Below are positions 7,271-16,532 of a stretch of 64,000 nt of DNA, one piece after another. Each line of letters starts with the position of its first letter. Positions within the stretch are counted from its first letter, which is position 1. The notes below the pieces were generated by a model that was not told the origin of the DNA, ran no database searches, and saw nothing but the letters and a program-made list of their open reading frames with translations. Made by a program: the position numbers and the translations under genes. The stretch lies in NCBI GenBank assembly GCA_964417725.1, contig CAYQIV010000005.1, positions 1 through 64,000 of the forward strand, in the 5' to 3' direction. Source of the DNA: SHZI01 sp964417725 (lineage in GTDB: Bacteria; Pseudomonadota; Gammaproteobacteria; Steroidobacterales; GCA-2729495).

Positions 7271-8797
7271 ATGGCGATGATCCCACCCGAGCCCCAACGC
7301 TGGCTGATCCTCGCAGCCGTCATGCTGGCGTTCTTGCCGGTCGTGCTCGATATGACGATCCTGCACGTCGCGGTGCCCTCGCTCGCCCAGTCACTCAAGG
7401 CCACCAGCACCGAGGTGTTGTGGATCATCGATATCTACCCGCTGCTCATGGCGGGGCTGTTGGTGCCGATGGGCACGCTCGCCGATCGGGTGGGCAAACG
7501 TCGGGTGTTGCTCCTCGGGTCGGCAGTGTTTGGTCTGGCTTCTTTGCTGGCCGCTCTGTCCCCCACCCCGGCCATGCTGGTCGGTGCGCGCGCGCTCCTC
7601 GCGCTGGGGGGTGCGATGATCATGCCCAGCGTGCTGGGCATCATTCGCGCCACCTTCGAAGACCCCCAGGAACGGGCGATGGCGCTGGGCATCTGGGGGT
7701 TGGTGGGTTCCGCAGGCGCTGCGATCGGGCCCCTCGTGGGCGGGGCCTTGCTCGAGCACTTCTGGTGGGGATCGGTCTTTCTGATCAACGTGCCGCTGAT
7801 CGCCGTGGTCCTGTCCGTGGCATACGCTCTCTTGCCGCGCGCCGAGGCCACTGGCGACGCGGACTGGAGGCCCGGGCAGGCCGCCTTGCTGATCATTGGC
7901 CTCATGGCCAGCGTGTATGGCATCAAAGCCTTGGTCGCCGACGCCATCCCAACGCCGCTCATCGCCCCGATCCTGCTGCTGGGCATCGGCTTGCTGTATG
8001 CATTCGCCCGCGCGCAGCTGAAGGCTCCCCGCCCCATGTTGGACCTGACCCTCTTTGCACACCCCGCGATCGTGACGGGCATCGCCATGGCCCTGTGTGT
8101 CATGGGGGCGCTGGCAGGCGTCGAACTGACCCTGGCCATGGAACTCCAGTATGTACTGGACAAGACGCCGCTGCAGGCCGGTCTGTTCATGATGCCCATC
8201 ATGGTCGCGGCCGCTTTTGGGGGGCCTCTGGCGGGTCATCTTGCCCATCGCTTTGGCTTGCGCCGCATCGCCACTTCATCGCTGGCCATCTCGGCCGCCT
8301 CACTGGCGATGTTGTCCATCCTGGGTTTCGAGTCCGGCTTGACAGCGCAAGCCCTGCTGACCACCTTGGGGTTGGCGCTGAGCATCGGACTGACGGCCTC
8401 CTCCATTGCCATCATGGGGGCCGTGGATCCCCGCCAAGGGGGGGCTGCAGGCGCGCTCGAGGCAACCGCTTACGAGCTGGGAACGGGACTGGGCATCACG
8501 CTGTTCGGGGTCTTCATGTCGAAGCTATTTCAGCGCACGATCACACTGCCCGCGCATCTCGATCCCGCCCTTGCCAAGCAAGCGTCCCTCTCCATCAGTG
8601 ACAGCTACGTCGTGGCGGCTGAACTTCCCCCCGGACAAGCCGACCTCGTGATCGCGGCGGCCAAAGCAGCTTTCACCGCCACCCATTCTTTGGTGCTGGG
8701 TGCCGCTGCTGCCGTGCTGGGCGCGCTGACCCTCGTGGTCCATGGCCTGCTCAGGTCGCCCCGAGCCGGTGAGACATCGGGACAGATGCACCGATAG
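7271..8797 (+). CDS. MFS drug transporter, DHA2 family, 14 helices (SmvA-like)
   Basis: This 508-residue protein carries the MFS motif A after helix 2 (LADRVGKRRVLLLGSAVFG, about residues 80-98) and motif C in helix 5 (GSAGAAIGPLVGGALL). Its length and helix count fit DHA2 proton-antiport exporters such as SmvA, which export quaternary ammonium compounds and methyl viologen; that specificity is inferred from resemblance only. The ATG at 7271 lies 10 nt after the channel stop, so it is the last gene of the efflux operon. Single-component MFS pumps of this type deliver substrate to the periplasm, from which the RND system could pass it out of the cell. Confidence 0.9.
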   Translation: MAMIPPEPQRWLILAAVMLAFLPVVLDMTILHVAVPSLAQSLKATSTEVLWIIDIYPLLMAGLLVPMGTLADRVGKRRVLLLGSAVFGLASLLAALSPTPAMLVGARALLALGGAMIMPSVLGIIRATFEDPQERAMALGIWGLVGSAGAAIGPLVGGALLEHFWWGSVFLINVPLIAVVLSVAYALLPRAEATGDADWRPGQAALLIIGLMASVYGIKALVADAIPTPLIAPILLLGIGLLYAFARAQLKAPRPMLDLTLFAHPAIVTGIAMALCVMGALAGVELTLAMELQYVLDKTPLQAGLFMMPIMVAAAFGGPLAGHLAHRFGLRRIATSSLAISAASLAMLSILGFESGLTAQALLTTLGLALSIGLTASSIAIMGAVDPRQGGAAGALEATAYELGTGLGITLFGVFMSKLFQRTITLPAHLDPALAKQASLSISDSYVVAAELPPGQADLVIAAAKAAFTATHSLVLGAAAAVLGALTLVVHGLLRSPRAGETSGQMHR

Positions 8798-9112
8798 TGC
8801 GTAGATAGCGCGTATATCGAGGCATACCGTCAGCGCTGCTTGCCGCAGGCACACAGCGTGAACGGCGGTCGTCCTGGGCGATTGCTTGCGTCTCTTCAAC
8901 CCTGGTTCCCGATTGGGCCAGCAACTGCCATCGGCAACCGACTGCGTGCAAACCCGCGCCAATGTTGAAGGTAGGGCCGAGAACGCTCACGAGGCCGGAA
9001 GAGAAAAACGACAGACAGAGAGGCCGGAAGTGCGTCGGAGCGGGGCCGTTTGGAGGACTGGCGCTCACGAGGACCATGCCGGAAACCGCGCCAACACTGG
9101 CGTTCCGGGCAG
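8798..9112. other. Gene-free island boundary with short direct repeats
   Basis: No convincing coding frame is seen. Two short motifs are each repeated directly: CGCTCACGAGG at 8984-8994 and 9062-9072, and GAGGCCGGAAG at 8991-9001 and 9020-9030. An AACC(C)GCGCCAA motif also occurs at 8951-8962 and 9084-9094. Base composition changes from the less GC-rich efflux cassette to the GC-rich chromosome across this stretch. I infer that the right end of the acquired segment lies here. No tRNA fragment or clear transposase inverted repeat was found. Confidence 0.45.
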
Positions 9113-9143
9113 AAAAAAACCCAACCGAGAGTGGTTGGGTTTC
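9113..9143 (-). terminator. Rho-independent terminator after tRNA-Met
   Basis: A 10-bp perfect stem (9117-9126 with 9133-9142, AAACCCAACC and its complement) with a GAGAGT loop is followed on the minus strand by a T-tract (the A-run at 9113-9119). It lies 8 nt beyond the tRNA-Met 3' end, in the right orientation. Confidence 0.9.
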
Positions 9144-9150
9144 TGGTAAT

Positions 9151-9227
9151 TGGTGGTGATGGGTGGATTTGAACCACCGACCTCAGCATTATGAGTGCCG
9201 CGCTCTAACCAACTGAGCTACATCACC
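9151..9227 (-). tRNA. tRNA-Met (anticodon CAT)
   Basis: The minus strand folds into a full cloverleaf of 77 nt. The acceptor stem is GGTGATG/CATCACC, the D-arm has AGCTCAGTTGGTTAGAGC, and the anticodon stem CGGCA/TGCTG encloses the loop CTCATAA with CAT. The T-arm contains GGTTCAAATCC, the discriminator is A and the CCA is encoded. The paired first acceptor base and the overall sequence match the elongator rather than the initiator tRNA. The only features to its left are its terminator and the island boundary. Confidence 0.95.
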
Positions 9228-9269
9228 ACGCGGGAGGGCCGGGCATTCTGTGGCCCGTCCCGGGTGCTG

Positions 9270-9962
9270 TCAACCGGCCTTCGGCCGCGGCCGGACGTCG
9301 GCCGGCACCAGCGCGTGGCCACGGATGTCCATGGCCCGGCCCCGGTCGACGGCGGCGAACGTGCGCCGCAGGACGCGGCGGCCACTGAGCGCCGCGTAGA
9401 CGGCATCGCCGAGGTCGCTGCGGTTGATGTAGCCCACCACGTAGGGGTTCTCGACCAGCACGGGTCCGAGCCGGGCCGGGCGCTGGGTCAGGCCGCCGGA
9501 GCGGACGATGGTCCACTCGAGGGTGGTCTCGCGCAGGCGGTTCTCGGCCCAGTCCTTGGCGCGGATCGACTTGCCGGCGAACACCTTGACGAACGGGTCG
9601 AGGACCACCGCGCTGTCGCCGCAGCCGATCGAAGTGGTCAGCACGAAGCGCTCGATGCCGGCGAACTCGGCCGCGTCGATGACGTTGATGTTGCCCTGGC
9701 TGTTGAGCTGCGGCGTGCCGCCGAGCAGGCAGACGATGTCGAAATGGCGCTCGTCGAGGCCGGCGAAGAGGCGGTCGACGTCCTGGCGCCGCGTGGTGTC
9801 GCAGAGGACGAAGTCGAGGCCGAGGCGATCCCAGCGCTGCGTGTCGCGCGGCCGGCGACGCGCCACGGCGATGACCCGCCGGCCGGCATCGACGGCCCGC
9901 TCGGCGACACGCAGCCCGGCGTCGCTCTCGGCGCCGAAAAGAACCAGGGCCCGCTCCGCCAT
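9270..9962 (-). CDS. NAD(P)-binding oxidoreductase, NmrA/atypical short-chain dehydrogenase family
   Basis: This 230-residue protein starts MAERALVLFGAESDAG, a variant of the N-terminal dinucleotide-binding Gly-rich loop of atypical short-chain dehydrogenases. A later segment (INVIDAAEFAGIERFVLTTS) and TIVRSGGLT near residue 155 are typical of NAD(P)H-binding flavin-reductase/epimerase-like proteins. The classical YxxxK pair is not obvious. The ATG at 9962 has GGAG about 6 nt upstream; a second ATG 36 nt further up lacks one. It is transcribed toward tRNA-Met, which begins 42 nt downstream, so the two may share a transcript. The substrate is unknown. Confidence 0.75.
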   Translation of the reverse strand: MAERALVLFGAESDAGLRVAERAVDAGRRVIAVARRRPRDTQRWDRLGLDFVLCDTTRRQDVDRLFAGLDERHFDIVCLLGGTPQLNSQGNINVIDAAEFAGIERFVLTTSIGCGDSAVVLDPFVKVFAGKSIRAKDWAENRLRETTLEWTIVRSGGLTQRPARLGPVLVENPYVVGYINRSDLGDAVYAALSGRRVLRRTFAAVDRGRAMDIRGHALVPADVRPRPKAG

Positions 9963-10041
9963 GCGCACTCCGCCGCATCCCGCCGACGGCCCCACCATAC
10001 AACAGCGCCACCGGCCGGCGCCAACGGGTGTGCCGGGCGCC

Positions 10042-11133
<1,092 letters not shown>

Positions 11134-11221
11134 CGCACCCGTCCCGCGTGCATCAAGGGGGCGCCATCTTAATGGAATGGACAGCGCGTGCGCTCGCCGC
11201 GACAGCCCCCGGCGGCCGGTC

Positions 11222-11227
11222 TACCAT
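11222..11227 (+). promoter_or_regulatory. Possible -10 box directly ahead of the MesD-like gene (leaderless start)
   Basis: TACCAT ends 6 nt before the ATG at 11234, and GCGACA at 11199-11204 could serve as a -35 box with a 17-bp spacer. Transcription would begin at or within a base or two of the start codon. No ribosome-binding site is visible between them. The same TACCAT-N6-ATG arrangement occurs ahead of prmC. Confidence 0.35.
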
Positions 11228-11233
11228 CGGGAC

Positions 11234-12250
11234 ATGATCGAAACCACCCTCGCCGGCAGTTTGCCGCGCCCCGACTGGCTGGCCGAACCGCAGACCCTCA
11301 AGGGCGCATGGAAGCTCGAAGGCCAGGCCCTCGAGGAGGGCAAGCGCCGCGCCGCACGCGAATGGCTCGCCCACCAGGAACGGGCCGGCATCGACATCGT
11401 CACCGATGGCGAGGTCTTCCGCAGCCACTTCGTCCACGGCTTCCTCGAAAAGATCGGCGGCATCGACTGGCAGCGCCGCACGCGCATGGGCATCCGCGAC
11501 AACCGCTACGAACTCGAAGTGCCGACCGTCACCGGCCCGTTGTCGCGCCCGGCACCGGTCCACCTTGACGAGTTGCGCTACACGCGCGCCCAGACCACGC
11601 GGCGCCTGAAGTTCACCCTGCCGGGGCCGATGACCATCTGCGACACCATCGCCGACGAGCACTACGGGCAGCGCGCCGACATGGCGATGGCCTTCGCCGC
11701 GATCCTCAACGCCGAAGCCCGCGACCTCGTCGCCGCCGGCGCCGACGTCATCCAGTTCGACGAACCGGCCTTCAACGTCTACCCGCGCGAGGTGCGCGAG
11801 TGGGGCATCGCCGCGCTGGAGCGCGCCCTCGACGGCCTGGGTTGCACGACTGCCGTACACGTCTGCTACGGCTACGGCATCGATGAAAACATCGCCTGGA
11901 AGCAGACGCTGGGCGGCGAGTGGCGCCAGTACGAGGAGATCTTCCCGGCGATCAACGCCAGCCGCGTGATGCAGGTCTCGCTGGAGTGCGCCGGCTCGCG
12001 GGTACCGCTGTCATTGCTGCGCCTGCTGCCGGACAAAGTGCTCATGGTCGGCGCGGTGCAGGTCACGGCCGACCACGTCGAGACGCCCGGGGAAGTCGCC
12101 GCGACCCTGCGCGCGGCGGCGGCGCACGCCGACCTCGCGCGCATCCTCGCCTGCACCAACTGCGGCATGGCGCCCATCGCCTACGACGTGGCACTGGCCA
12201 AGGTGCAGGCGCTCGCCGCCGGCGCGGCACTGCTGCGCGCCGGGGCCTGA
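11234..12250 (+). CDS. Short cobalamin-independent methionine synthase, MesD-like (core-MetE family)
   Basis: This 338-residue TIM-barrel protein corresponds to the catalytic C-terminal half of MetE (about 750 residues), without the N-terminal half. The zinc ligands of the family are visible: H-x-C in AVHVCYGYG (about residues 211-217), the Glu in QVSLECAG, and the Cys in CTNCGMAP near residue 313. The opening AGSLPRPDWL and the GEWRQYEEIFP segment recall bacterial MesD proteins, which make methionine from homocysteine with help from a partner, MesX (DUF1852). No MesX-like gene is nearby. A cobalamin-dependent MetH is encoded 14 kb downstream, so this enzyme would be a second route. The ATG at 11234 is chosen because homology begins there. 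Confidence 0.8.
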   Translation: MIETTLAGSLPRPDWLAEPQTLKGAWKLEGQALEEGKRRAAREWLAHQERAGIDIVTDGEVFRSHFVHGFLEKIGGIDWQRRTRMGIRDNRYELEVPTVTGPLSRPAPVHLDELRYTRAQTTRRLKFTLPGPMTICDTIADEHYGQRADMAMAFAAILNAEARDLVAAGADVIQFDEPAFNVYPREVREWGIAALERALDGLGCTTAVHVCYGYGIDENIAWKQTLGGEWRQYEEIFPAINASRVMQVSLECAGSRVPLSLLRLLPDKVLMVGAVQVTADHVETPGEVAATLRAAAAHADLARILACTNCGMAPIAYDVALAKVQALAAGAALLRAGA

Positions 12251-12256
12251 GCGCCG

Positions 12257-14554
12257 TCAGCGGCTGAGGTCGAGTATCGAACCTTCCTCCACCGGCCGGC
12301 CGAGGCCGAACTGGAGTTGCAGCGCGCCGTTGTCGACGGCGCCGAACGACAGCTGGAAGGGGCCGAGCGGCGAACTGCCGTAAAGGCTCAGCGCGGCACC
12401 GTGGAGCGTGCCCTCGCGCTCGTCGTCGAAGCGGCCGCCGACGCGCGCCACGGTCAGCCGCAGCCCCGCATACAGCGCCTGGCCGAACAGTGACTGGATG
12501 TCGCCGAGCTTCCAGCCATAGTTGGCGCTGGTCAGCCAGTATTCATCGCCGCGCAGCTCGCCGTGCTTGAGACCGGGGAAGCTGTACAGCCCACCGAGAC
12601 GGAAGCTGTCGATGGGCGGCAGCGGGCCCTCGATGACCCGTCCGCCGGCCAGCGACAGCGTCAGCGCGTCGCCGCGGAAGGGCACCGTCTGCGCGTACAG
12701 GCCATCGATCTTCTCGAAACGGGTCTCGCCACCCAGCAGCGCGCCGGCGTGGGTGTAGCGCAGGCGCCCCAGCGCCCCGTCGGTCGGCAGGGCGACGGCA
12801 TTGCGCGTGTCATGGGCCAGATCGAGCATCAGCCGCGTCTCGCGGCGCGTCGGGATGCGGGGCAGGCGCAGGTCGCCGGCCTCGACCTCACCACTGGTCC
12901 AGCCGGTGTGCAGCCCGGCGCGCAACGCCACCCGGCTGCCGAAGTTGATGCCGGCATCGAACTGCGCCCAACTGCCGAGGAAGTCATACTCGCCGACGCG
13001 GTCGCCATCGAAGTAGATGTCCTCGGCCGAACGGTGCAGGCGCACCGCGGCCTCGACGAAATAGCGCTGCGCGATGTCGAGCGGCTGGTAGATCGCCGTC
13101 TCGAAACGCGACACCTGGCCGAGCTGGACGCGGTTGCGCCACTGGCGGCCGCGCGCGTCGAGCCACGTGCGGGTGTGGTCGCCGCGCAGCACGAACAGCG
13201 CCTCGCCGCCGACCGAGGCGGCGAGGCCGAGGTCGAAGCGAACGAAGTCGGGGCCCCAGGGCTTCTCGCGCACGTCGACGACCAGTACGGCCGCATCGGG
13301 CTCGTCCTCGATGTGGTAATCGACCTTGTCGAAATCGCCGAGCGCGTAGAGGCGACGCACGTCGCCGGCGATCTGCGCGGGCGTAACGCGCGCGCCGGGC
13401 CGGCTGTCGCGCAACGTGGCATGCAGGTATCGGGCATCGACGCGTTCGAGCCCATCGAAGCGCACCGCGGCGAGCCGCACCTCGCGGTGCGCGGAACGGT
13501 CGACGGCGGCCCGCCACCGGCGGTAGGCCTCGGCCGGCAGGGCATGTCGCGACAGCGCCTCGCGCATCGCCAGCGCCGCCTCGCGCCCCAGTGGGATGAC
13601 CTCCGGCACGCGGTCGAAGTCACCCGCCCGGATGTCGCCGACCGGCACCACGATGCTGACATCATCGGGGCCGAGCGTCGCGAGCTGGGCGTCCTGGTTG
13701 GCCTGGACCATGACATCGAGCGAGCGCCCGGCGAGTGCCAGCGCACTGTCGAGGTCGGCGGCCTGCGGCGGCGTCGAGGCCATCGACACGGCGATCACCA
13801 CGTCGGCACACAGGTCGCGGGCGACGTCGACCGGCAGGTTGCGCATCAGGCTGCCGTCGGCCAGCACCTGCCCGTCGCGCAGCACCGGCGCGAAGGCACC
13901 GGGGATGGCCATGCTCGAACGCAATGCCGTGGCGAGGTCGCCGTCGCCGAGCACGACCATCCGGCCGCTGACCATGTCGGTGGCCACCGCCCGGAAGGCG
14001 ATCGGCAGGTCATCGAAATCCGTGATCGAGGCACCGGCCGCAACCAGTGCGCGCAGCACCTGCTCGATGTTCTGCGTGCGCACCAGACCGGGGGCGGTGC
14101 GCAGGCGGCCGTCGCGGATGCCGAACTCGAGATTGTTGGTGTAGGTGACGGCGTCGAGCTTGCGGCGGATCGGCGCGCGCCGACGCAGGCTGACGTCGCC
14201 GACGGTGTCGGCCCAGTTGATGGCCCGCACTGCTGCCTCGATGCGCGCGGGTGGCAGGCCGGTGGCATAGGTGCCGCCGACCAGCGCGCCCATACTCGTG
14301 CCGGCGATGCAGTCGACCGGCACGCGCAGCGCGTCGAGGACCCCGAGCACGCCGATGTGCGCCGCACCCTTGGCCCCGCCCCCGCCGAGCACGAGGCCGA
14401 TGCGCGGGCGGTGCCCGGCGGCGGCCAGCCCCTCACCGTCGGGCACCGCATCCGGCCCCGGGGTCGCGGCCGGCAACCCGCCCGCGGCGAGGCACATCGT
14501 CAGGATGCAGCCGATGAGGTGCCGTCGGAGGGTGCTGTGGCTGCCATCGTTCAT
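12257..14554 (-). CDS. Patatin-like phospholipase with C-terminal POTRA and BamA/TamA-type barrel
   Basis: At about 765 residues this combines a secreted patatin lipase with an outer-membrane barrel, the layout of the PlpD-type self-secreting (type Vd) proteins. After a signal peptide the oxyanion loop LGGGGAKGAAHIGVL (about residues 58-72) is followed by the nucleophile elbow GTSMG (about 86-90) and the dyad Asp in DGSLMRNLPVD (about 233-243). A POTRA-like segment (YLHATLRDSRPGARVTPAQI) precedes a C-terminal region rich in alternating beta strands, ending in ILDLSR. The start at 14554 gives a plausible signal peptide (MNDGSHSTLRRHLIGC). It is convergent with the MesD-like gene, 6 bp away. 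Confidence 0.88.
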   Translation of the reverse strand: MNDGSHSTLRRHLIGCILTMCLAAGGLPAATPGPDAVPDGEGLAAAGHRPRIGLVLGGGGAKGAAHIGVLGVLDALRVPVDCIAGTSMGALVGGTYATGLPPARIEAAVRAINWADTVGDVSLRRRAPIRRKLDAVTYTNNLEFGIRDGRLRTAPGLVRTQNIEQVLRALVAAGASITDFDDLPIAFRAVATDMVSGRMVVLGDGDLATALRSSMAIPGAFAPVLRDGQVLADGSLMRNLPVDVARDLCADVVIAVSMASTPPQAADLDSALALAGRSLDVMVQANQDAQLATLGPDDVSIVVPVGDIRAGDFDRVPEVIPLGREAALAMREALSRHALPAEAYRRWRAAVDRSAHREVRLAAVRFDGLERVDARYLHATLRDSRPGARVTPAQIAGDVRRLYALGDFDKVDYHIEDEPDAAVLVVDVREKPWGPDFVRFDLGLAASVGGEALFVLRGDHTRTWLDARGRQWRNRVQLGQVSRFETAIYQPLDIAQRYFVEAAVRLHRSAEDIYFDGDRVGEYDFLGSWAQFDAGINFGSRVALRAGLHTGWTSGEVEAGDLRLPRIPTRRETRLMLDLAHDTRNAVALPTDGALGRLRYTHAGALLGGETRFEKIDGLYAQTVPFRGDALTLSLAGGRVIEGPLPPIDSFRLGGLYSFPGLKHGELRGDEYWLTSANYGWKLGDIQSLFGQALYAGLRLTVARVGGRFDDEREGTLHGAALSLYGSSPLGPFQLSFGAVDNGALQLQFGLGRPVEEGSILDLSR

Positions 14555-14676
14555 GTGCTGGCCGGCAGCGTAGCGCCGCTGGCGGCCCGACTCCACATTC
14601 CCCGGCGGGGTCGTGCGCTATGCTCGACCCCGACGGCAACGGCGGCGGGGCATGCGGCATGGCCGGGAAGGCGCGG

Positions 14677-15075
14677 ATGATCGACTGGACGGGAGGGCTG
14701 TGCGCACTGCTGCTGGCCCTCGGACCGGGCGGCGCGCGCGCCGCCGGGGAAGACCACGGCAACGGTCCCCGCTACTGGTTCCTCGACCGGTTGTCACCCA
14801 CCGACCTCGACCGGTATGACTGGCTGATGCTGCGCCAGAACGTGCTGCTCGCCCTCTATGACCTCGACGACGGCCAGGCGGTCGGCTGGGTCAACCCGCA
14901 GAATGGTCACTCGGGCAGCGCGCGGGTCGTCGGCAGCACCGAGATGGCCGGGCTGGTCATCTGCCGCCGCCTGCAGGTCAGCCTCGACACCGGCACCGGC
15001 AGCGACATGAGCCACTGCGAACTGTGCCTCGACATGCGCGGCTTCTGGACCTTTCCCGAACAGCGCCGGCCCTGA
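14677..15075 (+). CDS. Secreted protein with RT0821/17-kDa surface-antigen-like C-terminus
   Basis: This 132-residue protein starts at the ATG at 14677, which is preceded by GGAAGG, and opens with a signal peptide (MIDWTGGLCALLLALGPGGARAAG). The C-terminal part has W-x-NPQNGHSGSARVV, then a Cys, then CELCLDMRGFWTF. This pattern resembles the glycine-zipper surface antigens (RT0821/Lpp0805) that end in a W-NP-G-G block and a Cys/W pair. The glycine-zipper region itself is missing. It is probably periplasmic or surface-exposed. An in-frame ATG at 14620 has no signal sequence. It diverges from the patatin gene. Confidence 0.6.
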   Translation: MIDWTGGLCALLLALGPGGARAAGEDHGNGPRYWFLDRLSPTDLDRYDWLMLRQNVLLALYDLDDGQAVGWVNPQNGHSGSARVVGSTEMAGLVICRRLQVSLDTGTGSDMSHCELCLDMRGFWTFPEQRRP

Positions 15076-15137
15076 CCCGACCCGATGGATCCGAACCGGA
15101 CACGCCCCCGCGCATCCGTTGCTGCCGCCCGGGCGCG

Positions 15138-15755
15138 TCAGCCGGCCGGGCCGAAATCCTTCTGCTCGCGCACCGCCGGCGCATGGAGCTGCTGCATGGC
15201 GCTTTCGAGTCCGTCGGTCGCCAGCCGTTCCAGGGCCGTGATGCCGGCCGCCAGCGCGTCGAGGATGAGGTCACGCTCCGGACGCGACGGCGGGTGCAGG
15301 ACATAGTCGACGACGAGGTCCTTGCTGCCGGGGTGGCCGATGCCGATGCGCAGGCGGAGAAAGTCCGCACCGCAATGCGCGACGATGTCGCGCAGGCCGT
15401 TGTGCCCCCCGTGCCCGCCGCCGCGCTTGAGGCGTGCGGTGCCCGGTGGCAGGTCGAGTTCGTCGTGCACCACGACCAGCCGGTCGGTGCCGGCATCGTA
15501 ATAATCGAGGACCTGGCGGATGCACAGGCCGCTGCGGTTCATGAAGGTCGAGGGCTTGACGAGCCATGCCGGGCTGCCGCGAAGGCTGGCCCGGCACAAC
15601 TCGCCGTTGAGCTTGCGGTCGGCGCTGAAGCGCGCGCCGAGGTGGGCAGCAAGCTGGTCGAGCAGCCAGAAACCGACGTTGTGGCGGTCACCGGCGTGGC
15701 GCGGCCCGGGATTGCCCAGGCCGACGATGAACAGCGCTGCCCCGCCGCCGGCTAT
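15138..15755 (-). CDS. pth: Peptidyl-tRNA hydrolase (non-canonical start)
   Basis: The enzyme releases peptides from stalled peptidyl-tRNA. Family motifs are clear: FIVGLGNPG at the N-terminus, the catalytic His in DRHNVGF, the Asn in KPSTFMNRSG and GGGHGGHNGLRDI. The core is about 198 residues, against 194 in E. coli. No ATG, GTG or TTG lies in frame ahead of the conserved N-terminus. The first in-frame ATG is about 45 residues too late and would remove the active-site His. Candidates are an ATA at 15753-15755, which overlaps the rplY stop as ATAG with AAGGAAG 7 nt upstream, or a CTG at 15732-15734. I use the ATA, with low confidence in the exact start. Confidence 0.88.
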   Translation of the reverse strand: MAGGGAALFIVGLGNPGPRHAGDRHNVGFWLLDQLAAHLGARFSADRKLNGELCRASLRGSPAWLVKPSTFMNRSGLCIRQVLDYYDAGTDRLVVVHDELDLPPGTARLKRGGGHGGHNGLRDIVAHCGADFLRLRIGIGHPGSKDLVVDYVLHPPSRPERDLILDALAAGITALERLATDGLESAMQQLHAPAVREQKDFGPAG

Positions 15756-16414
15756 TTCTTCGCTTCCTTGTCGCCGGCGGCCTCGGCCGGCGCCGCGCTT
15801 TCCGCACCTTCCTCGGCAGCGGGTTCGGCCGCGGCACGCAGCACGTGCACGTGGACGACCGGCAGGTCGCTGTCCGACCCGGCGACCAGGCCGGGGATCT
15901 CGACTCCGGCAGGCAGCGTGAGATCCGACAGGTGCAGCATCTGGTTCAGCTCCATCGGGCCGATGTCGACCTCGATGTAGCCGGGCAGATCCTTCGGCAG
16001 GCAGCTGACCTCGATCTCGGTCAGCAGGTGCGAGACCGATCCGCCGGCATCCTTGACCGCCTTGCAGGTGGTCTCGTTGATGAAGTGCAGCGGCACGGCG
16101 AGCGTCAGTTTTTCGGTGGCGACGATGCGCTGGAGGTCGAGGTGCAGGACAGCGCGTTTGGCCGGATGGACCTGGTAGTCGCGGACGATGGCCTGCATCG
16201 TCTCGCCGCCGAGATTGACGTTGAGGATGCTGGTAAAGAAGGACTCGTGCGCCATGTCGAGCAGCAGGGTATTGGCGTCGAAGGACACGCTCTGCGCGCT
16301 CACGCCGCCGCCGTAGATGATGCCCGGGACGCGACCGCCGCGACGCAGGCGGCGGCTCGCACCTTTCCCTGCGTCGCTGCGGAGTTCCGCGGCAAGCTGA
16401 TACTGGTTGACCAT
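15752..16414 (-). CDS. rplY: 50S ribosomal protein L25/general stress protein Ctc
   Basis: This is the long (CTC) form of L25 with 220 residues. An N-terminal 5S-rRNA-binding L25 barrel (AELRSDAGKGASRRLRRGG to about residue 95) is followed by the TL5 beta domain (about 100-190) and an acidic Ala/Glu/Lys tail ending GDKEAKK. The start at 16414 has GGAG 8 nt upstream. It lies downstream of prs (119 bp) and overlaps pth, the order usual in gammaproteobacteria. The TAG stop overlaps the presumed pth start. Confidence 0.95.
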   Translation of the reverse strand: MVNQYQLAAELRSDAGKGASRRLRRGGRVPGIIYGGGVSAQSVSFDANTLLLDMAHESFFTSILNVNLGGETMQAIVRDYQVHPAKRAVLHLDLQRIVATEKLTLAVPLHFINETTCKAVKDAGGSVSHLLTEIEVSCLPKDLPGYIEVDIGPMELNQMLHLSDLTLPAGVEIPGLVAGSDSDLPVVHVHVLRAAAEPAAEEGAESAAPAEAAGDKEAKK

Positions 16415-16532
16415 GTTGGATGCTCCGTTGGGGGTTGCCTCGTCCGGGACGTCGCGGCCCCCTGCGACCAGGGGCCCCGTCCGGAAAGGGGGCGCGATCA
16501 TAGCACGGGCCGGGCGCGGGCCGGCCGGCCTG

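Noticed and set aside
8751..9150. Short frames on both strands in the island boundary
   Set aside because: No ribosome site, no family features, and they overlap the tRNA terminator or the MFS gene.
12563..14680. A 705-codon open frame antisense to the patatin/BamA gene
   Set aside because: Shadow frame from third-position GC bias; low-complexity Arg/Gly/Ala protein with no family features.
16456..16478. Hairpin between prs and rplY as a terminator or L25 autoregulatory stem
   Set aside because: Only six uninterrupted base pairs and no T-tract; GC-rich DNA produces such stems often.
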